A DNA stretch of 64,000 bases from Rheinheimera lutimaris (lineage in GTDB: Bacteria; Pseudomonadota; Gammaproteobacteria; Enterobacterales; Alteromonadaceae): the NCBI RefSeq assembly GCF_013283795.1, contig NZ_JABSOD010000001.1:252009-316008 (forward strand), written 5' to 3'. The notes under the pieces are model-generated. The model was not told the origin of the DNA and searched no databases. It worked only from the letters and a program-made list of their open reading frames with translations. A program made the position numbers and the translations under genes. This document shows, piece by piece, positions 63,530 through 64,000 of the stretch (the stretch's first letter is position 1; every line of letters begins with the position of its first letter).

Positions 63530-64000
63530 TTATCTCCAGCGGCTTTGCAACGTGAAACCACTGCGGCCGACACCCGGAGAACATTCGGCAAAGCCCGGAT
63601 CTGCTGCAGAGCGCTGCTGCCAACTTATCTCTAATAACAATGCTGCCCCCTCCGCTTCAGTGCACAATACCGGCTTTGATAAACCACTTTTGGTTTGCCA
63701 CCACTGGTTTAATTGCCCCTGCGCCAATTGCTGTGCAGAGCAAAGGTGCTCTGGCCCACACGGTGGCACCGGTGCGATTTCAGTTGCAGAGGTTATTTGA
63801 CCGGAAACCAACTCTGCAAGAGCAGAATTAGCCTGTACATGACTTAACAACGCATGGCTAAACGCGACAGCATGAGTACGCTGCGTGGCATCGTTAACCT
63901 GACGCAAGGCAAGAGTTTGTGCCGCCAACACCCCCAACAGGCCCACTTTGAGCACTAATAAAGTAACAAGAACTTCTACTAAACTAAAGCCATATTGTAA
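63530..64000 (-). CDS. pilV: Type IV pilus minor pilin PilV (5' end outside window)
   Basis: The frame is open to the window edge: bases 63956-64000 translate as a YGFSLVEVLVTLLVLKVG-type prepilin helix, so the GTG at 63955 is not the start and only the leader is missing. PilV is the first of the minor-pilin run; it ends 2 bases before pilW. Confidence 0.85.
   Translation of the reverse strand, partial: LQYGFSLVEVLVTLLVLKVGLLGVLAAQTLALRQVNDATQRTHAVAFSHALLSHVQANSALAELVSGQITSATEIAPVPPCGPEHLCSAQQLAQGQLNQWWQTKSGLSKPVLCTEAEGAALLLEISWQQRSAADPGFAECSPGVGRSGFTLQSRWR

Overview
The window looks like chromosomal DNA of a marine or freshwater gammaproteobacterium of the Alteromonadales/Chromatiaceae type (Rheinheimera, Arsukibacterium or Alishewanella-like). 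This is inferred from the gene content: TonB-dependent sugar receptors, a Vibrio-type sodium/galactose symporter, cytochrome bd oxidase with cydX and cydDC, acnB beside yacL, ZrgA/DUF3299 genes and an FeS photolyase. Base composition and coding style are even throughout. I see no prophage, insertion sequence, CRISPR array, rRNA or tRNA gene.

Layout. 1-3007: the 3' part of a TonB-dependent receptor and an RpiR-type regulator. 3147-9329: a complete bd-oxidase operon, cydA-cydB-cydX-cydD-cydC. 9341-26248 (minus strand): a roughly 17 kb galactoside-use locus read in the order receptor, SDR, lipoprotein GH2, galE, galT, galK, galM, sodium symporter, clan-A glycosidase, MFS symporter, GalR-like repressor. 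A perfect palindrome of LacI-family operator type lies upstream of its receptor gene. 26521-28448: glnK-amtB with a terminator, a sigma-54-like promoter and an NtrC-like inverted repeat. 28552-31251: a large SF2 helicase with two membrane segments. 31255-36975: yacL, acnB and an M13 lipoprotein peptidase, separated by copies of a structured repeat. 37124-39626: a DUF2157/DUF4401/GDYXXLXY membrane triad. 39755-42045: a DUF3612 (RamB/ScfR-like) regulator divergent from a stand-alone malate-synthase-G subdomain. 42206-45315: small lipoprotein, VOC protein, bicupin, YdjM-like membrane protein, DUF1543 protein. 45451-50246: two sensor kinases flanking a multi-domain diguanylate cyclase. 50236-53447: ABC transporter pair, DUF3299 and ZrgA-like zinc genes with a Zur-like site. 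53574-57885: three photolyase/cryptochrome genes of three subfamilies in one overlapping operon. 57886-60120: M28 peptidase, glnB, nadE. 60218-64000: fimT and a minor-pilin operon (pilV, pilW, pilX, short PilY1-like protein, pilE), with pilV running off the window.

Gene-free stretches over 300 bases. 26249-26686 holds the galactoside receptor's leader and operator and the amtB terminator. 34506-34905 holds the acnB upstream region, structured repeat copy B and the M13 peptidase terminator. I recognise nothing further in either.

The most unusual items are: the three-copy intergenic repeat whose stems appear to co-vary (31681, 34711, 41382); the regulator with three 14-bp-spaced sites beside an isolated malate synthase domain; the three-subfamily photolyase operon; and the membrane-anchored helicase.
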